Assembly (NCBI GenBank): GCA_016711875.1
Contig: JADJSD010000001.1
Span: forward strand, 1,550,001 to 1,614,000
Length of the DNA: 64,000 nt
DNA from: Betaproteobacteria bacterium
GTDB lineage: Bacteria > Pseudomonadota > Gammaproteobacteria > Burkholderiales > Usitatibacteraceae
Reading direction: 5' to 3'
Below the pieces are notes generated by a model that was given only the letters and a program-made list of their open reading frames with translations, was not told the DNA's origin and made no database searches. Shown here piece after piece: positions 27,607-36,564 of this stretch (positions are counted from its first letter, which is position 1; every line of letters begins with the position of its first letter). The position numbers and the translations under genes are program-made.

Positions 27607-27915
27607 ATGACGACCGCCCTGAAGGCCTTCGCCTTCGTCCTCTTCCTGGCCGACCCCGTGCAAGCCTTCGCCCGGGATCCCTGCCACGAGAAGACCACGC
27701 CCGAGTGCGTCGCGCGCCAGAAGGAGAATTGCCGCAAGGCCGTCGACTACGGCCTCGCCACGGCGCGGGAGCTGCCCGCCAAGGGCCCGTCCGAGCTCGA
27801 GCGCAAGCGCGAGCTCGTGAGGAAGATCGAGAGCCTCATCGCCGATCGCCGCCGCGCCGGCGCCGACGAATGCCGCACCTGGTCGGAGGTGATGGGCATC
27901 GCGTTCAACCAATGA
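27607..27915 (+). CDS. Small secreted protein of unknown function
   Basis: 102 residues from ATG 27607, 14 bases after the propeller gene. A signal peptide ends near AFA in FLADPVQAFARD. The mature part (about 80 residues) has four cysteines: CHEKTTPECVARQKENC and, near the C-terminus, ECRTW. The pattern C-x6-C-x7-C plus a later Cys, with helices between, suggests a disulfide-bonded helical hairpin. No family recognised. Its TGA stop overlaps the ATG of the next gene (ATGA, 27912-27915), so it is likely translated together with it. Confidence 0.65.
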   Translation: MTTALKAFAFVLFLADPVQAFARDPCHEKTTPECVARQKENCRKAVDYGLATARELPAKGPSELERKRELVRKIESLIADRRRAGADECRTWSEVMGIAFNQ

Positions 27916-29141
27916 ACTGCGCTCGCCGCGTCGCATGCCTGTTCCTGGCGGCGCCCGTCGCAGTCCTCGCGGCCGGCGGCCCGCCCGCGCCGCGTGAACT
28001 GCGCGAAGAGCTGGAGGCGTGGGTCGGCCGCGGACCGGCGCACGCCGGTGCGTTGTACGTGGCTGCCAGGACGGCGGCGCGAGCGGGCGACGAGGCGCTC
28101 GCGATGCTGTGGCTCGACCGGCTCGAGAAGGCGGGTTCCGGGGACGAGCTCGACCCGGACGATTTCGGTTCGTTCGCGGCCGGTGCCGCCTTTCGCGAAA
28201 GGGCCGACCGCTTCGCGCAGGCCGCGCCTCCCGTCGGGAGCGCCAAGGCGACCGAGACCGGGTGTCGCGACCTGCTTCCGGAAGGAACGGCGTGGGATGC
28301 CCGGCGGCGCGAGGTACTCGTCTCGAGCGGACGCCTTCGCGCGGTCTTCGCGATCGGCGCGGACGGGCGATGCCGGCCGGTGGTGCCGCAGGCCGACGGC
28401 GGCCTGCTCGCGGTCCTGGGCATGGCGGTCGACGCAGCGTCGGATTCGCTCTGGGTCGCGAGCACCGCCGCGCCGTTCATGGCGGATGCGAAGCCCGGGG
28501 AGGCCGGCACCGCCTTGCTGGCGCGCATCGACCTCGCCGCGGGACGTGTCGTCGAATCGGTCCCGCACCGCGGCGGCATGCTGAACGACCTCGCGATCGC
28601 GGGAGACGGCACCATCTTCGTCACGGAATCCGCGGGGGGTGCGATCCTGCGCCTGCCGGCGGGCGGCCGGGCGCTCGAACCCCACGTCCCGGCCGGGACG
28701 TTCGAGGGGCCCAACGGCATTGCCGTTCTCGAAGCCGGAGTGCTGCTCGTGGCGGACTTCCACGGGCTGTCGCTGGTGGCGACCGATGCGTCGGGGAAGG
28801 TCGTGCGCGATCGCCTCGCGTCGCCGCCGGGCCTGTATCTCGGCGGCATCGACGGGATCGCGAGGCGCGGCAGGCAACTCGTCGCGATCCAGAATCTCGC
28901 CGGCCGCGGGCGGGTCTGGTCCCTCGAGGTGGACCGCGCGGCCCGGCGCGTCGGCGCGAAGCTGCTGCTGCGCGGGCAGCCCGATTTCCGCAACCCGACC
29001 ACGGGTGCGATCGCGGGCGGGCGCTTCCTGTTTCTCGCCGATCCCAACCTGCAGGGGGCCGCGCCCGCGGGAGGCGTCACGCCGCTGCCGGCGGGCCGCC
29101 GGGGCCACCGGCTTCTCGCGCTGGAGCTGCCGGCCGACTAG
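27912..29141 (+). CDS. Secreted SMP-30/gluconolactonase-like beta-propeller protein
   Basis: 409 residues. Signal peptide 1-21 (AAPVAVLAAG). Residues 22-105 are helical (REELEAWVGRG ... DEALAMLWLDRLEKA), possibly a TPR-like cap. From about 115 a six-bladed propeller follows: PEGTAWDARRREVLVSS, LGMAVDAASDSLWVAS, LNDLAIAGDGTIFVTES, GPNGIAVLEAGVLLVADFHG, GGIDGIARRGRQLVAIQN. These blades match SMP-30/NHL-type repeats. Enzymatic metal ligands are not evident, so binding rather than catalysis is likely. Third gene of the plus-strand set. Its stop shares CTAG with convergent pyk. Confidence 0.75.
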   Translation: MNCARRVACLFLAAPVAVLAAGGPPAPRELREELEAWVGRGPAHAGALYVAARTAARAGDEALAMLWLDRLEKAGSGDELDPDDFGSFAAGAAFRERADRFAQAAPPVGSAKATETGCRDLLPEGTAWDARRREVLVSSGRLRAVFAIGADGRCRPVVPQADGGLLAVLGMAVDAASDSLWVASTAAPFMADAKPGEAGTALLARIDLAAGRVVESVPHRGGMLNDLAIAGDGTIFVTESAGGAILRLPAGGRALEPHVPAGTFEGPNGIAVLEAGVLLVADFHGLSLVATDASGKVVRDRLASPPGLYLGGIDGIARRGRQLVAIQNLAGRGRVWSLEVDRAARRVGAKLLLRGQPDFRNPTTGAIAGGRFLFLADPNLQGAAPAGGVTPLPAGRRGHRLLALELPAD

Positions 29142-30571
29142 CTCTTCAGGTGGTCGCCGACCTTCACGATCTTGAGCGTGTTGGTGCCGCCCGCCTTGCC
29201 GATGGGCTCGCCGATCGTGATCACGATGAGATCGCCCATCTCCACCACGCCGCTCTTCACGAGCACGCGCTCGGCCTCGGCGAGCAGCTCCTCGCGGTCG
29301 TGGCCGACGTACTTCACCTGCAGCGGGTACACGTCGCGGAAGAGCGTCGTCCGGTAGTGCGTGTTGGGCTGCGAGGTGAGGGCGTAGATGGGCACGCCGC
29401 AGTTCAGCCGGCTCATCCACAGGGCCGTCGAGCCCGATTCGGTGAGCGAGGCGATGGCCTTCACCTTGAGGTGGAAGGCCGTGAAGAGCGCGCCCATGGC
29501 GATGGACTGGTCGACGCGCGTGAACACGCGGTCGAGGAACTCGCGCTCGAGGGCGACGGGCATCGACTTCTCGGCCTCGACGCAGATGCGGCTCATGGCC
29601 TCGATCGTCTCGACCGGGTACTGGCCCGTGGCGCTCTCGGCCGAGAGCATCACGGCGTCGGTGCCGTCGAGCACGGCGTTGGCGACGTCGGAGACTTCCG
29701 CGCGCGTGGGCACGGGCGAGGAGATCATCGACTCCATCATCTGCGTGGCGGTGATGGTGAGCTTGTTGAGCTCGCGGGCCTGCCGGATCATGCGCTTCTG
29801 CAGGGCGGGCACCGACGCGTCGCCCACTTCCACGGCGAGGTCGCCGCGCGCGACCATGATGCCGTCGCAGGCCCGCATGATCTCCTCGAGCGCGGGGATC
29901 GCCTCGGCGCGCTCGATCTTGGCGATGAGGAGCGCGTGGCCGCCGCGAGCGCGCAGCAGCTCCTTGGCCATGTACATGTCGGCGCCGCTCTTGGGGAACG
30001 ACACCGCGAGGTAGTCGACGTTGAGCTTTGCCGCAGTGCCGATGTCCTCGATGTCCTTGGACGTCAGGGCGGCCGCGGTGAGGCCGCCGCCCTGGCGGTT
30101 GATGCCCTTGTTGTTCGAGAGCACGCCGCCGTGTCGCACGATGCAGGCGATGGCGCTGCCGCGCACCTCGTTCACGTCGAGCACGATCTTGCCGTCGTCC
30201 AGGAGGAGGACGTCGCCCTCCTTCACGTCGTTGGGCAGTTCCTTGTAGTCGAGGCCGACGCCCTCGTGGTCGCCCAGCTCGAGCGTCGCGTCGAGGATGA
30301 ACCGCTCGCCGGGCTTGAGGAGTGTCTTGCCCTCCTTGAACTTGCCGACGCGGATCTTGGGCCCCTGCAGGTCGCCCATGATGCCGACGGCGCGGCCCAC
30401 CTTGCGGCAGGTCTCGCGGACCAGGTTCGCGCGGGCCTCGTGGTCTGCCGCGGTGCCGTGCGAGAAGTTCAGGCGCACGACGTCGACGCCGGCGCGGAAC
30501 ATGCGCTCGAGGACGGCAGGCTCGCTGGACGCGGGACCGAGCGTCGCGACGATCTTGGTGCTTCTCAGCAT
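29138..30571 (-). CDS. pyk: Pyruvate kinase
   Basis: 477 residues from ATG 30571, preceded by GAGGAG. Family motifs: TKIVATLGPAS, RLNFSHG, GDLQGPKIRVG, AKIERAEAIPALEEI, MVARGDLAVEVG and ATQMMESMISSPVPTRAEVSDVANAVLDGTDAVMLS. It makes pyruvate and ATP from phosphoenolpyruvate. It is the last gene of the minus-strand cbb operon, 66 bases after pgk, and links fixed carbon to pyruvate. Stop shared with the convergent propeller gene in CTAG. Confidence 0.96.
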   Translation of the reverse strand: MLRSTKIVATLGPASSEPAVLERMFRAGVDVVRLNFSHGTAADHEARANLVRETCRKVGRAVGIMGDLQGPKIRVGKFKEGKTLLKPGERFILDATLELGDHEGVGLDYKELPNDVKEGDVLLLDDGKIVLDVNEVRGSAIACIVRHGGVLSNNKGINRQGGGLTAAALTSKDIEDIGTAAKLNVDYLAVSFPKSGADMYMAKELLRARGGHALLIAKIERAEAIPALEEIMRACDGIMVARGDLAVEVGDASVPALQKRMIRQARELNKLTITATQMMESMISSPVPTRAEVSDVANAVLDGTDAVMLSAESATGQYPVETIEAMSRICVEAEKSMPVALEREFLDRVFTRVDQSIAMGALFTAFHLKVKAIASLTESGSTALWMSRLNCGVPIYALTSQPNTHYRTTLFRDVYPLQVKYVGHDREELLAEAERVLVKSGVVEMGDLIVITIGEPIGKAGGTNTLKIVKVGDHLKS

Positions 30572-30636
30572 GCAGGACTCCTCTTCCGAAGTAACCGGGA
30601 GTGTAACCCGGCGCTGCAGCTGCCCCGGGCGGCGCC

Positions 30637-31818
30637 CTAGCCGGCGGCGCGCGCCTCGAGGATTTCGACGGCGGGCAGCACCTTGCCTTCGAGGAACTCG
30701 AGGAAGGCCCCGCCGCCGGTGGAGATGTAGCCGATGCGGTCGGTGACACCGTATTTCGCGATCGCGGCGAGCGTATCGCCGCCGCCCGCGATGGAGAAGG
30801 CCGGGGATTCGGCGACGGCCAGGGCGACGGCCTTCGTGCCGCCCCCGAACGCGTCGAACTCGAAGACGCCGACCGGGCCGTTCCAGACGATGGTGCCGGC
30901 CTTCTTCAGGATGTCGGCATAGCACCGGGCCGTGTCCGGGCCGATGTCGAAGATCATGTCGTCGGCGGCAACGTCGGCGGCCTGCTTCGTGGTGGCCGGC
31001 GTGTCCGCCGCGAAGGCCTTGCCGCACACCGCGTCGGTGGGCACGGGCACGCCGGCGCCTCGCGCCTGCATCATCGACTGGATTTCCCTCGCCTCGCCCA
31101 GGAGATCGGCCTCGCAGAGCGACTTGCCCACCGGCAGGCCCGCGGCGAGCATGAACGTGTTGGCGATGCCGCCGCCGACGATGAGCTGGTCGACCTTGCC
31201 GGCGAGGCTCTTGAGGATCGTGAGCTTCGTCGAGACCTTGGAGCCCGCGACGATCGCCACGAGCGGGCGCTTCGGCGCGGCGAGGGCGCGGCCGAGCGCG
31301 TCCAGCTCGGCGGCGAGGAGCGGGCCCGCGCAGGCGACCTTCGCGAACTTCGCGATGCCGTGCGTGGTGGCTTCCGCGCGGTGCGCGGTGCCGAAGGCGT
31401 CGTTCGCGAAGACGTCGCAGAGCGCGGCCATCTTCCTCGCGAGCGCCTCGTCGTTCTTCTTCTCGCCCTTGTTGACGCGGCAGTTCTCGAGGAGGACCAC
31501 CTCGCCGGGCTTCACGTCCACGCCGTCCACCCAGTCCGCCTTCAGGGGCACGTCGCGGCCCAGGAGCTCCGCGAGGCGCTTCGCGACGGGCGCCAGGGAA
31601 TCCTCCGGCGCGAGCGTGCCTTCCGTCGGCCGGCCCAGGTGCGAGGTGACCATGACGGCGGCGCCCTTGTCGAGCGCCATGCGGATGCCGGGGACGGAGG
31701 CGCGGATGCGCGTGTCGTCCGTGATGGAGCCGTCGTCGGCCTGGGGGACGTTCAGGTCGGCGCGGATGAAGACGCGCTTGCCCGCGAGGTCGAGATCGGC
31801 CAGCTTGAGCACCTTCAC
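30637..31818 (-). CDS. pgk: Phosphoglycerate kinase
   Basis: 393 residues. N-domain substrate-binding basic patch: KRVFIRADLNVPQ, GAAVMVTSHLGRPTEG, NCRVNKGEKKNDEALARKMA. C-domain nucleotide motifs: LVAIVAGSKVSTKLTILKSL, VGGGIANTF, IVWNGPVGVFEFDAF and STGGGAFLEFLEG. In the CBB cycle it phosphorylates 3-phosphoglycerate, the product of RuBisCO. It sits between gap and pyk, with a 121-base gap to gap that holds a 9-bp hairpin. Confidence 0.96.
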   Translation of the reverse strand: MKVLKLADLDLAGKRVFIRADLNVPQADDGSITDDTRIRASVPGIRMALDKGAAVMVTSHLGRPTEGTLAPEDSLAPVAKRLAELLGRDVPLKADWVDGVDVKPGEVVLLENCRVNKGEKKNDEALARKMAALCDVFANDAFGTAHRAEATTHGIAKFAKVACAGPLLAAELDALGRALAAPKRPLVAIVAGSKVSTKLTILKSLAGKVDQLIVGGGIANTFMLAAGLPVGKSLCEADLLGEAREIQSMMQARGAGVPVPTDAVCGKAFAADTPATTKQAADVAADDMIFDIGPDTARCYADILKKAGTIVWNGPVGVFEFDAFGGGTKAVALAVAESPAFSIAGGGDTLAAIAKYGVTDRIGYISTGGGAFLEFLEGKVLPAVEILEARAAG

Positions 31819-31879
31819 ATTCTTCTCCAGATCGAGGTATGCGACGGGTTGTGTCGTCCGCCCGCTCGTTCCACGCGCT

Positions 31880-31906
31880 TGACCTGCCGAAAGACGCGGC
31901 AGGTCA
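31880..31906 (-). other. Intergenic hairpin between gap and pgk
   Basis: TGACCTGCC (31880-31888) and GGCAGGTCA (31898-31906) form a perfect 9-bp stem with a 9-base loop. No U-tract follows on either strand, so an intrinsic terminator is unlikely. It could stabilise or delimit the gap mRNA or serve as a processing point. The rest of the 31819-31939 gap shows nothing else. Confidence 0.5.
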
Positions 31907-31939
31907 GCGGTCGACGCAACGAGTGGGGCGTGCCTTGTC

Positions 31940-32950
31940 CTACTTTGCCGACATGAGAGCGACCGTGGTATCCAACATGCGGTTCGAAAAGCCCCACTCG
32001 TTGTCGTACCAGGAACTCACCTTGACCAGCCGGCCCGACACCTTCGTGAGCGTCGAGTCGAACGTGGAGGAGGCCGGGTCGTGGTTGAAGTCGATCGAGA
32101 CGAGCGGCGCCTTGTTGTAGTTCAGGATGCCCTTGAGGGGGCCGTCGGCGGCTTCCTTCATGATCGCGTTCACCTCGTCCACCGTCGTGTCGCGCGCGGC
32201 GATGAAGGAGAGGTCCACGACCGAGACGTTGATGGTCGGCACGCGGATGGCGTAGCCGTCGAGCTTGCCGTTCAGCTCGGGCAGCACGAGGCCCACGGCC
32301 GCGGCGGCGCCCGTCTTGGTCGGGATCATCGACATGGTGGCGGAGCGGGCGCGGCGCAGGTCCTCGTGGTACACGTCCGTGAGCACCTGGTCGTTGGTGT
32401 AGGCGTGGATGGTGGTCATGAGGCCCGTCACGAGGCCGATCTTCTCGTGCAGGGGCTTCACCAGCGGAGCGAGGCAGTTCGTGGTGCACGAGGCGTTCGA
32501 GATGACGGTATGCGCGGCCTTGAGCGTGCCGTGGTTCACGCCGAAGACGACGGTGGCGTCCACGTCCTTGCCGCCCGGGGCGGAGATGATGACCTTCTTC
32601 GCGCCGCCGGCCAGGTGCAGGCCCGCCTTCTCCTTGGTCGTGAAGAGGCCCGTGCACTCGAGCACGACATCGACGCCGAGTTCGCCCCAGGGGAGCTTCG
32701 AGGGGTCGCGCTGTGCCAGCACGCGGATGCGGTCGCCGCTCACCACCATGGCGTCGCCGTCGACGTCGACCTTGAACGGGAACTTGCCGTGGGCCGTGTC
32801 GTATCGCGTGAGGTGGGCATTCGTCTCGGCGTTGCCCAGGTCGTTGATCGCGACGATTTCGATGTCGTGGCGCTTGCCGCCCTCGTAGTGGGCGCGGAGG
32901 ATGTTTCGGCCGATGCGGCCGTAGCCGTTGATGGCGACGCGGATGGTCAT
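31940..32950 (-). CDS. gap: Glyceraldehyde-3-phosphate dehydrogenase
   Basis: 336 residues. NAD-binding GYGRIGRN near the N-terminus and NDLGN where the Asp that favours NAD over NADP usually lies. Active site SNASCTTNCLAP, with catalytic Cys and the later His in the region around TIHAY. In a CBB operon it would reduce 1,3-bisphosphoglycerate; cofactor preference cannot be settled by eye. This type resembles the cbbG/epd-like bacterial GapA used by autotrophs. Upstream lies the GNAT gene, 45 bases away. Confidence 0.94.
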   Translation of the reverse strand: MTIRVAINGYGRIGRNILRAHYEGGKRHDIEIVAINDLGNAETNAHLTRYDTAHGKFPFKVDVDGDAMVVSGDRIRVLAQRDPSKLPWGELGVDVVLECTGLFTTKEKAGLHLAGGAKKVIISAPGGKDVDATVVFGVNHGTLKAAHTVISNASCTTNCLAPLVKPLHEKIGLVTGLMTTIHAYTNDQVLTDVYHEDLRRARSATMSMIPTKTGAAAAVGLVLPELNGKLDGYAIRVPTINVSVVDLSFIAARDTTVDEVNAIMKEAADGPLKGILNYNKAPLVSIDFNHDPASSTFDSTLTKVSGRLVKVSSWYDNEWGFSNRMLDTTVALMSAK

Positions 32951-32995
32951 GTGGGAAGCTCCGGAAGAAGTGACGTGTGCGCGAAAAACGCTATT

Positions 32996-33559
32996 TTAGC
33001 CGATGGGGGGCAAGGCACCCGGCGCATCGGCGCCGGTGACGAGCCGGGTGAGGTCGTGCCAGGCGTAGGCAACGAGCCCGTAGGGGTGCCCGCCGACGGC
33101 GCCGGTCTTCTCGAGAACGGGCTCGCCGCCCAGCGCCTCGTAGAAAAAGCGCGCGCGGTTCGAGCGCAGCACCCACACGTAGAAGCCGAAGAGCCCGTGG
33201 CGAACGAAGTGGCGCGCCGCGGCCTCGACGAGCGTGCGTCCCACGCCGCGTCCCTGGTGGGCGGGGAGCACATAGAGCTCGGCGATCTCCGCCTCGAGGT
33301 CCGCGATGGATTCGCGCGGGTCTCCCACGGTGGCGAAGCCCACGACGCCGGCCTCCGGCGATTCGGCCACCAGCACGGCAGCGAGGCCCTGCCCGCCGAG
33401 GGTGGGGCCCCAGCCGGTCGCCCGGCGCCGCTTCAATTCCCGGTCGATGGCGAGCGCCGGGAGGATGCCCGCGTAGGTGGCGCGCCAGCCCTCGGCGTGC
33501 ACCTGGCGGAGGGCCTCGGCGTCGGCAGGCCCCGCTCGGCGGACGGCCCAGTCGCCCAC
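32996..33559 (-). CDS. GNAT family N-acetyltransferase within the cbb operon
   Basis: 187 residues from GTG 33559 (VGDWAVRRAGPADAEALRQVHAE), 5 bases after the tkt stop, which makes this start the natural one. GNAT fold: WRATYAGILPAL, VVGFATVGDP, then the acetyl-CoA loop ELYVLPAHQGRGVGRTLVEAAARHF (Q-G-x-G-V-G) and LRSNRARFFYEALGG. Acceptor unknown. Its position between tkt and gap in a cbb operon is unusual. It could acetylate a cbb enzyme, or it may have been captured by chance. Confidence 0.85.
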   Translation of the reverse strand: MGDWAVRRAGPADAEALRQVHAEGWRATYAGILPALAIDRELKRRRATGWGPTLGGQGLAAVLVAESPEAGVVGFATVGDPRESIADLEAEIAELYVLPAHQGRGVGRTLVEAAARHFVRHGLFGFYVWVLRSNRARFFYEALGGEPVLEKTGAVGGHPYGLVAYAWHDLTRLVTGADAPGALPPIG

Positions 33560-33564
33560 GCCGG

Positions 33565-35568
33565 CTACAGGACGGCGCGCACGGCGTCGGCGACGTGCGC
33601 CGCGTCCACGCCGAAGAGCTTGTAGACCTCGCTTGCCGGGGCGGATTCGCCGAAGCGATCGACACCGACCACGGCGCCCTCGAGGCCCACGTACTTGCGC
33701 CACAGGTCCGTGACGCCCGCCTCGACTGCGACGCGCGGCAGTCCCTTCGGCAGCACCTGGGCGCGCCAGGCCGCGTCCTGCCGGTCGAAGACGCTCGTGC
33801 AGGGCATGGAAACGACGCGGACCGGGATGCCGCTTTCGGCGAGCGCCTTCTGCGCGGCCATGGCGAGGCCGACTTCCGAGCCGGTGGCGATGATCACGGC
33901 CTTCGCGCCGGCGGCATCCGAGAGCACGTAACCGCCGCGACGGATGGCCGCGACGGCCTCGGGCGTGCGGGCCTGGAACGGCACGTTCTGGCGCGACAGG
34001 GCGAAGGCCGACGGGCCGTCGCGCCGTTCGAGGGCGCACGCCCAGGCCATCGCCGTTTCCACGGTGTCCGCGGGTCGCCAGAGATCGAGCCCCGGGATCA
34101 GGCGAAGGCTCGCAACCTGCTCCACCGACTGGTGCGTGGGCCCATCCTCGCCCAGGCCGATGGAGTCGTGCGTGAAGACGAAGATGTTGCGGATCTTCAT
34201 GAGCGCCGCCATGCGGATGGCGTTGCGCGAGTAGTCGCTGAACGTGAGGAAGGTGCCGGAATAGGGGATGAAGCCGCCGTGAAGGGCGATGCCGTTGCAG
34301 ATCGCGGCCATGCCGAATTCGCGCACGCCGTAGCTCACGTAGTTGCCCGCCTGCTTCGCGGAGACCCACTTCGAGCCGGACCAGTTCGTGAGATTGGAGC
34401 CCGTGAGGTCCGCCGACCCGCCCAGGAAGCCGGGCAGGTGCGGGGCGATGGCTTCGATCGCGATCTGCGATGCCTTGCGCGTGGCGACGGTCTCGCCCTT
34501 CGCGACGGCCTTGGCCACCATCTCCTCGACGACGCTGGCCCAGTTGGGCGGCAGGTCGCCGGCCATGCGGCGGCGGAACTCCTTCGCGAGATCCGGGTGG
34601 GCGGATTCGTACGCCGCGAAGCGCTTCGTCCATTCCGCCTCGAGCGCGCCGCCGCGCGGGCGCTGGTCCCAGGCGCCGTAGACGCCCGGCGGGATCTCGA
34701 AGGGCGCATGCGGCCAGCCGAGGGCCTCGCGAGTGGCGGCCACTTCCTTGTCGCCGAGCGCGGCGCCGTGCACGCCTTCGGTGCCCTGCTTGCCCGGCGA
34801 GCCCTTGCCGATCACCGTCTTGCAGCAGATGAGGGTGGGCTTCGAGTCGTCCGCGCGCGCTTCCGCGATGGCGGCCTCGAGGGCCTTCGGGTCGTGGCCG
34901 TCCACGTTCGGGATGACGTGCCAGCCGTAGGCGGCGAAGCGCATCGGCGTGTTGTCGGTGAACCAGCCGTGGACCTCGCCGTCGATGGAGATGCCGTTGT
35001 CGTCGTACAGGACGATCAGCTTGCCCAGCGCGAGGGTGCCGGCGAGGGAGCACGCCTCGTGCGAGATGCCCTCCATGAGGCAGCCGTCGCCCACGAAGAC
35101 GTACGTGTTGTGGTCGACGACCGTGTGGCCGGGGCGGTTGAATTCGGCGGCCAGGAGTTTCTCGGCGAGCGCCATGCCCACGGCGTTGGCGAGGCCCTGG
35201 CCGAGCGGGCCGGTGGTCGTCTCGACGCCCGGGGTCACGTGCACCTCCGGGTGGCCGGGCGTCTTCGAGTGCAGTTGCCGGAAGGCCTTCAGGTCCTCGA
35301 TCGCGAGCGCGTAGCCCGACAGGTGGAGCAGCGCGTACTGCAGCATCGACCCGTGGCCGTTCGACAACACGAAGCGATCGCGGTCGGCCCAGGCCGGGTT
35401 CGACGGGTTGTGCCGCAGGAACCGGCGCCAGAGCACCTCCGCGATTTCCGCCATGCCCATGGGCATGCCGGGGTGGCCGGAATTGGCCTTCTGCACCGCG
35501 TCCATGGAAAGGGCGCGGATGGCGTTCACGAGATCTGCGTGGGGGACCTGCGGGGCGGCGGAGGACAT
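33565..35568 (-). CDS. tkt: Transketolase
   Basis: 667 residues, the E. coli TktA length. Thiamine diphosphate motif GDGCLMEGISHEACSLAGTL through LIVLYDDNGISIDGEV (G-D-G ... N). Catalytic His region SGHPGMPMGMAEIAEVLW near residue 30. Later transketolase signature GLGEDGPTHQSVEQVASLRLIPGLDLWRPAD and C-terminal ATGSEVGLAM. It moves two-carbon units in the CBB regeneration phase. Separated from prk by 109 bases, the largest gap in the operon, with a -10-like element. Confidence 0.96.
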   Translation of the reverse strand: MSSAAPQVPHADLVNAIRALSMDAVQKANSGHPGMPMGMAEIAEVLWRRFLRHNPSNPAWADRDRFVLSNGHGSMLQYALLHLSGYALAIEDLKAFRQLHSKTPGHPEVHVTPGVETTTGPLGQGLANAVGMALAEKLLAAEFNRPGHTVVDHNTYVFVGDGCLMEGISHEACSLAGTLALGKLIVLYDDNGISIDGEVHGWFTDNTPMRFAAYGWHVIPNVDGHDPKALEAAIAEARADDSKPTLICCKTVIGKGSPGKQGTEGVHGAALGDKEVAATREALGWPHAPFEIPPGVYGAWDQRPRGGALEAEWTKRFAAYESAHPDLAKEFRRRMAGDLPPNWASVVEEMVAKAVAKGETVATRKASQIAIEAIAPHLPGFLGGSADLTGSNLTNWSGSKWVSAKQAGNYVSYGVREFGMAAICNGIALHGGFIPYSGTFLTFSDYSRNAIRMAALMKIRNIFVFTHDSIGLGEDGPTHQSVEQVASLRLIPGLDLWRPADTVETAMAWACALERRDGPSAFALSRQNVPFQARTPEAVAAIRRGGYVLSDAAGAKAVIIATGSEVGLAMAAQKALAESGIPVRVVSMPCTSVFDRQDAAWRAQVLPKGLPRVAVEAGVTDLWRKYVGLEGAVVGVDRFGESAPASEVYKLFGVDAAHVADAVRAVL

Positions 35569-35611
35569 TCGAAAAGCCCTGGGAAGGAAAGGGGTGCGGC
35601 GGATGAGCCGT

Positions 35612-35619
35612 ATTTTATC
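35612..35619 (-). promoter_or_regulatory. Candidate internal -10 element before tkt
   Basis: Minus strand GATAAAAT, 44 bases upstream of the tkt start, in the 109-base gap after prk. Unlike the copies at 388 and 23942 it lacks the TG of an extended -10, and no -35 is evident. It could give tkt-GNAT-gap-pgk-pyk a constitutive promoter independent of CbbR, which would suit genes also needed when not fixing CO2. Confidence 0.35.
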
Positions 35620-35677
35620 GCGGAACGCGTCCGGGCTCCCCGCGCGGGTCGCGGGGACCGGGGTCGCGGCGCGGGAT

Positions 35678-36559
35678 CTAGCGGCCCGAGGCCTGCTTGC
35701 GACGCTCCATCAGCCGCCAGATCATCGGCGTGAGGATGGTCTGCATCGCCAGGTCCATCTTGCCGCCCGGGCACACGATCGTGTTGGCGCGCGACATGAA
35801 GGAATCCTTGAGCATCGAGAGCAGGTACGGGAAGTCGATGCCGCGGGGGTTCGCGAAGCGGATGACGAGGAAGCTCTCGTCGGGCGTCGGGATGAAGCGG
35901 GCGATGAAGGGGTTCGAGGTGTCCACCGTGGGCACGCGCTGGAAGTTCACGTGCGTGCGCGAGAACTGGGGGCAGATGTAGTTGATGTAGTCGGGCATGC
36001 GCCGAAGGATCGTGTCCGTGACGGCCTCCGTGGAGTAGCCGCGCATCGAGCGGTCGCGGTGCAGCTTCTGGATCCACTCGAGGTTCATGACCGGCACCAC
36101 GCCGATGAGGAGGTCCGGGTACTTCGCGACGTCCACGTCGCCGCAGGCGACGGCGCCGTGCAGGCCCTCGTAGAAGAGGCAGTCGGTGCCGACCGGGAGG
36201 TCTTCCCACTCGGTGAAGGTGCCGAGCGGCTGCTTGTAGGGAGCGGCCTCCCCGTCGTCGTGCAGGTAGCGGCGGCGCTTGCCCCGGCCGGCGAGCGAGT
36301 AATCGCGGAAGAGGGCCTCGAGCTCAGCGAACAGGTTCGAGTCGGGACCGAAGTGGCTCATGTGGCGGTTGCCCGCGTTCCACTCCTCGGCCATCTTCAT
36401 CTTCATCTCGGTGCGGTTGTAGCGGTGGAAGCTGTCGCCCTCGACGAAGGCGGCGTTCACGTTCTCGCGCCGGAAGATCTGCTCGAAGGTGCGCATGACC
36501 GAGGTGGTCCCGGCGCCGGAGGAGCCCGTGATGGCGATGATGGGGTGCTTGGCCGACAT
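35678..36559 (-). CDS. prk: Phosphoribulokinase
   Basis: 293 residues, the class I bacterial length. P-loop ITGSSGAGTTSVM near the N-terminus, then VEGDSFHRYNRTEMK, HMSHFGPDSNLF, YEGLHGAV and VPVMNLEWIQKLHRDRSMRGYSTEAVTDTILRRM-type regions. It phosphorylates ribulose-5-phosphate to the RuBisCO substrate, so it is diagnostic of a working CBB cycle. Five bases after fbp (start 36559, fbp stop 36565), in the conserved cbbF-cbbP-cbbT order. Confidence 0.96.
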   Translation of the reverse strand: MSAKHPIIAITGSSGAGTTSVMRTFEQIFRRENVNAAFVEGDSFHRYNRTEMKMKMAEEWNAGNRHMSHFGPDSNLFAELEALFRDYSLAGRGKRRRYLHDDGEAAPYKQPLGTFTEWEDLPVGTDCLFYEGLHGAVACGDVDVAKYPDLLIGVVPVMNLEWIQKLHRDRSMRGYSTEAVTDTILRRMPDYINYICPQFSRTHVNFQRVPTVDTSNPFIARFIPTPDESFLVIRFANPRGIDFPYLLSMLKDSFMSRANTIVCPGGKMDLAMQTILTPMIWRLMERRKQASGR

Positions 36560-36564
36560 GCTGT

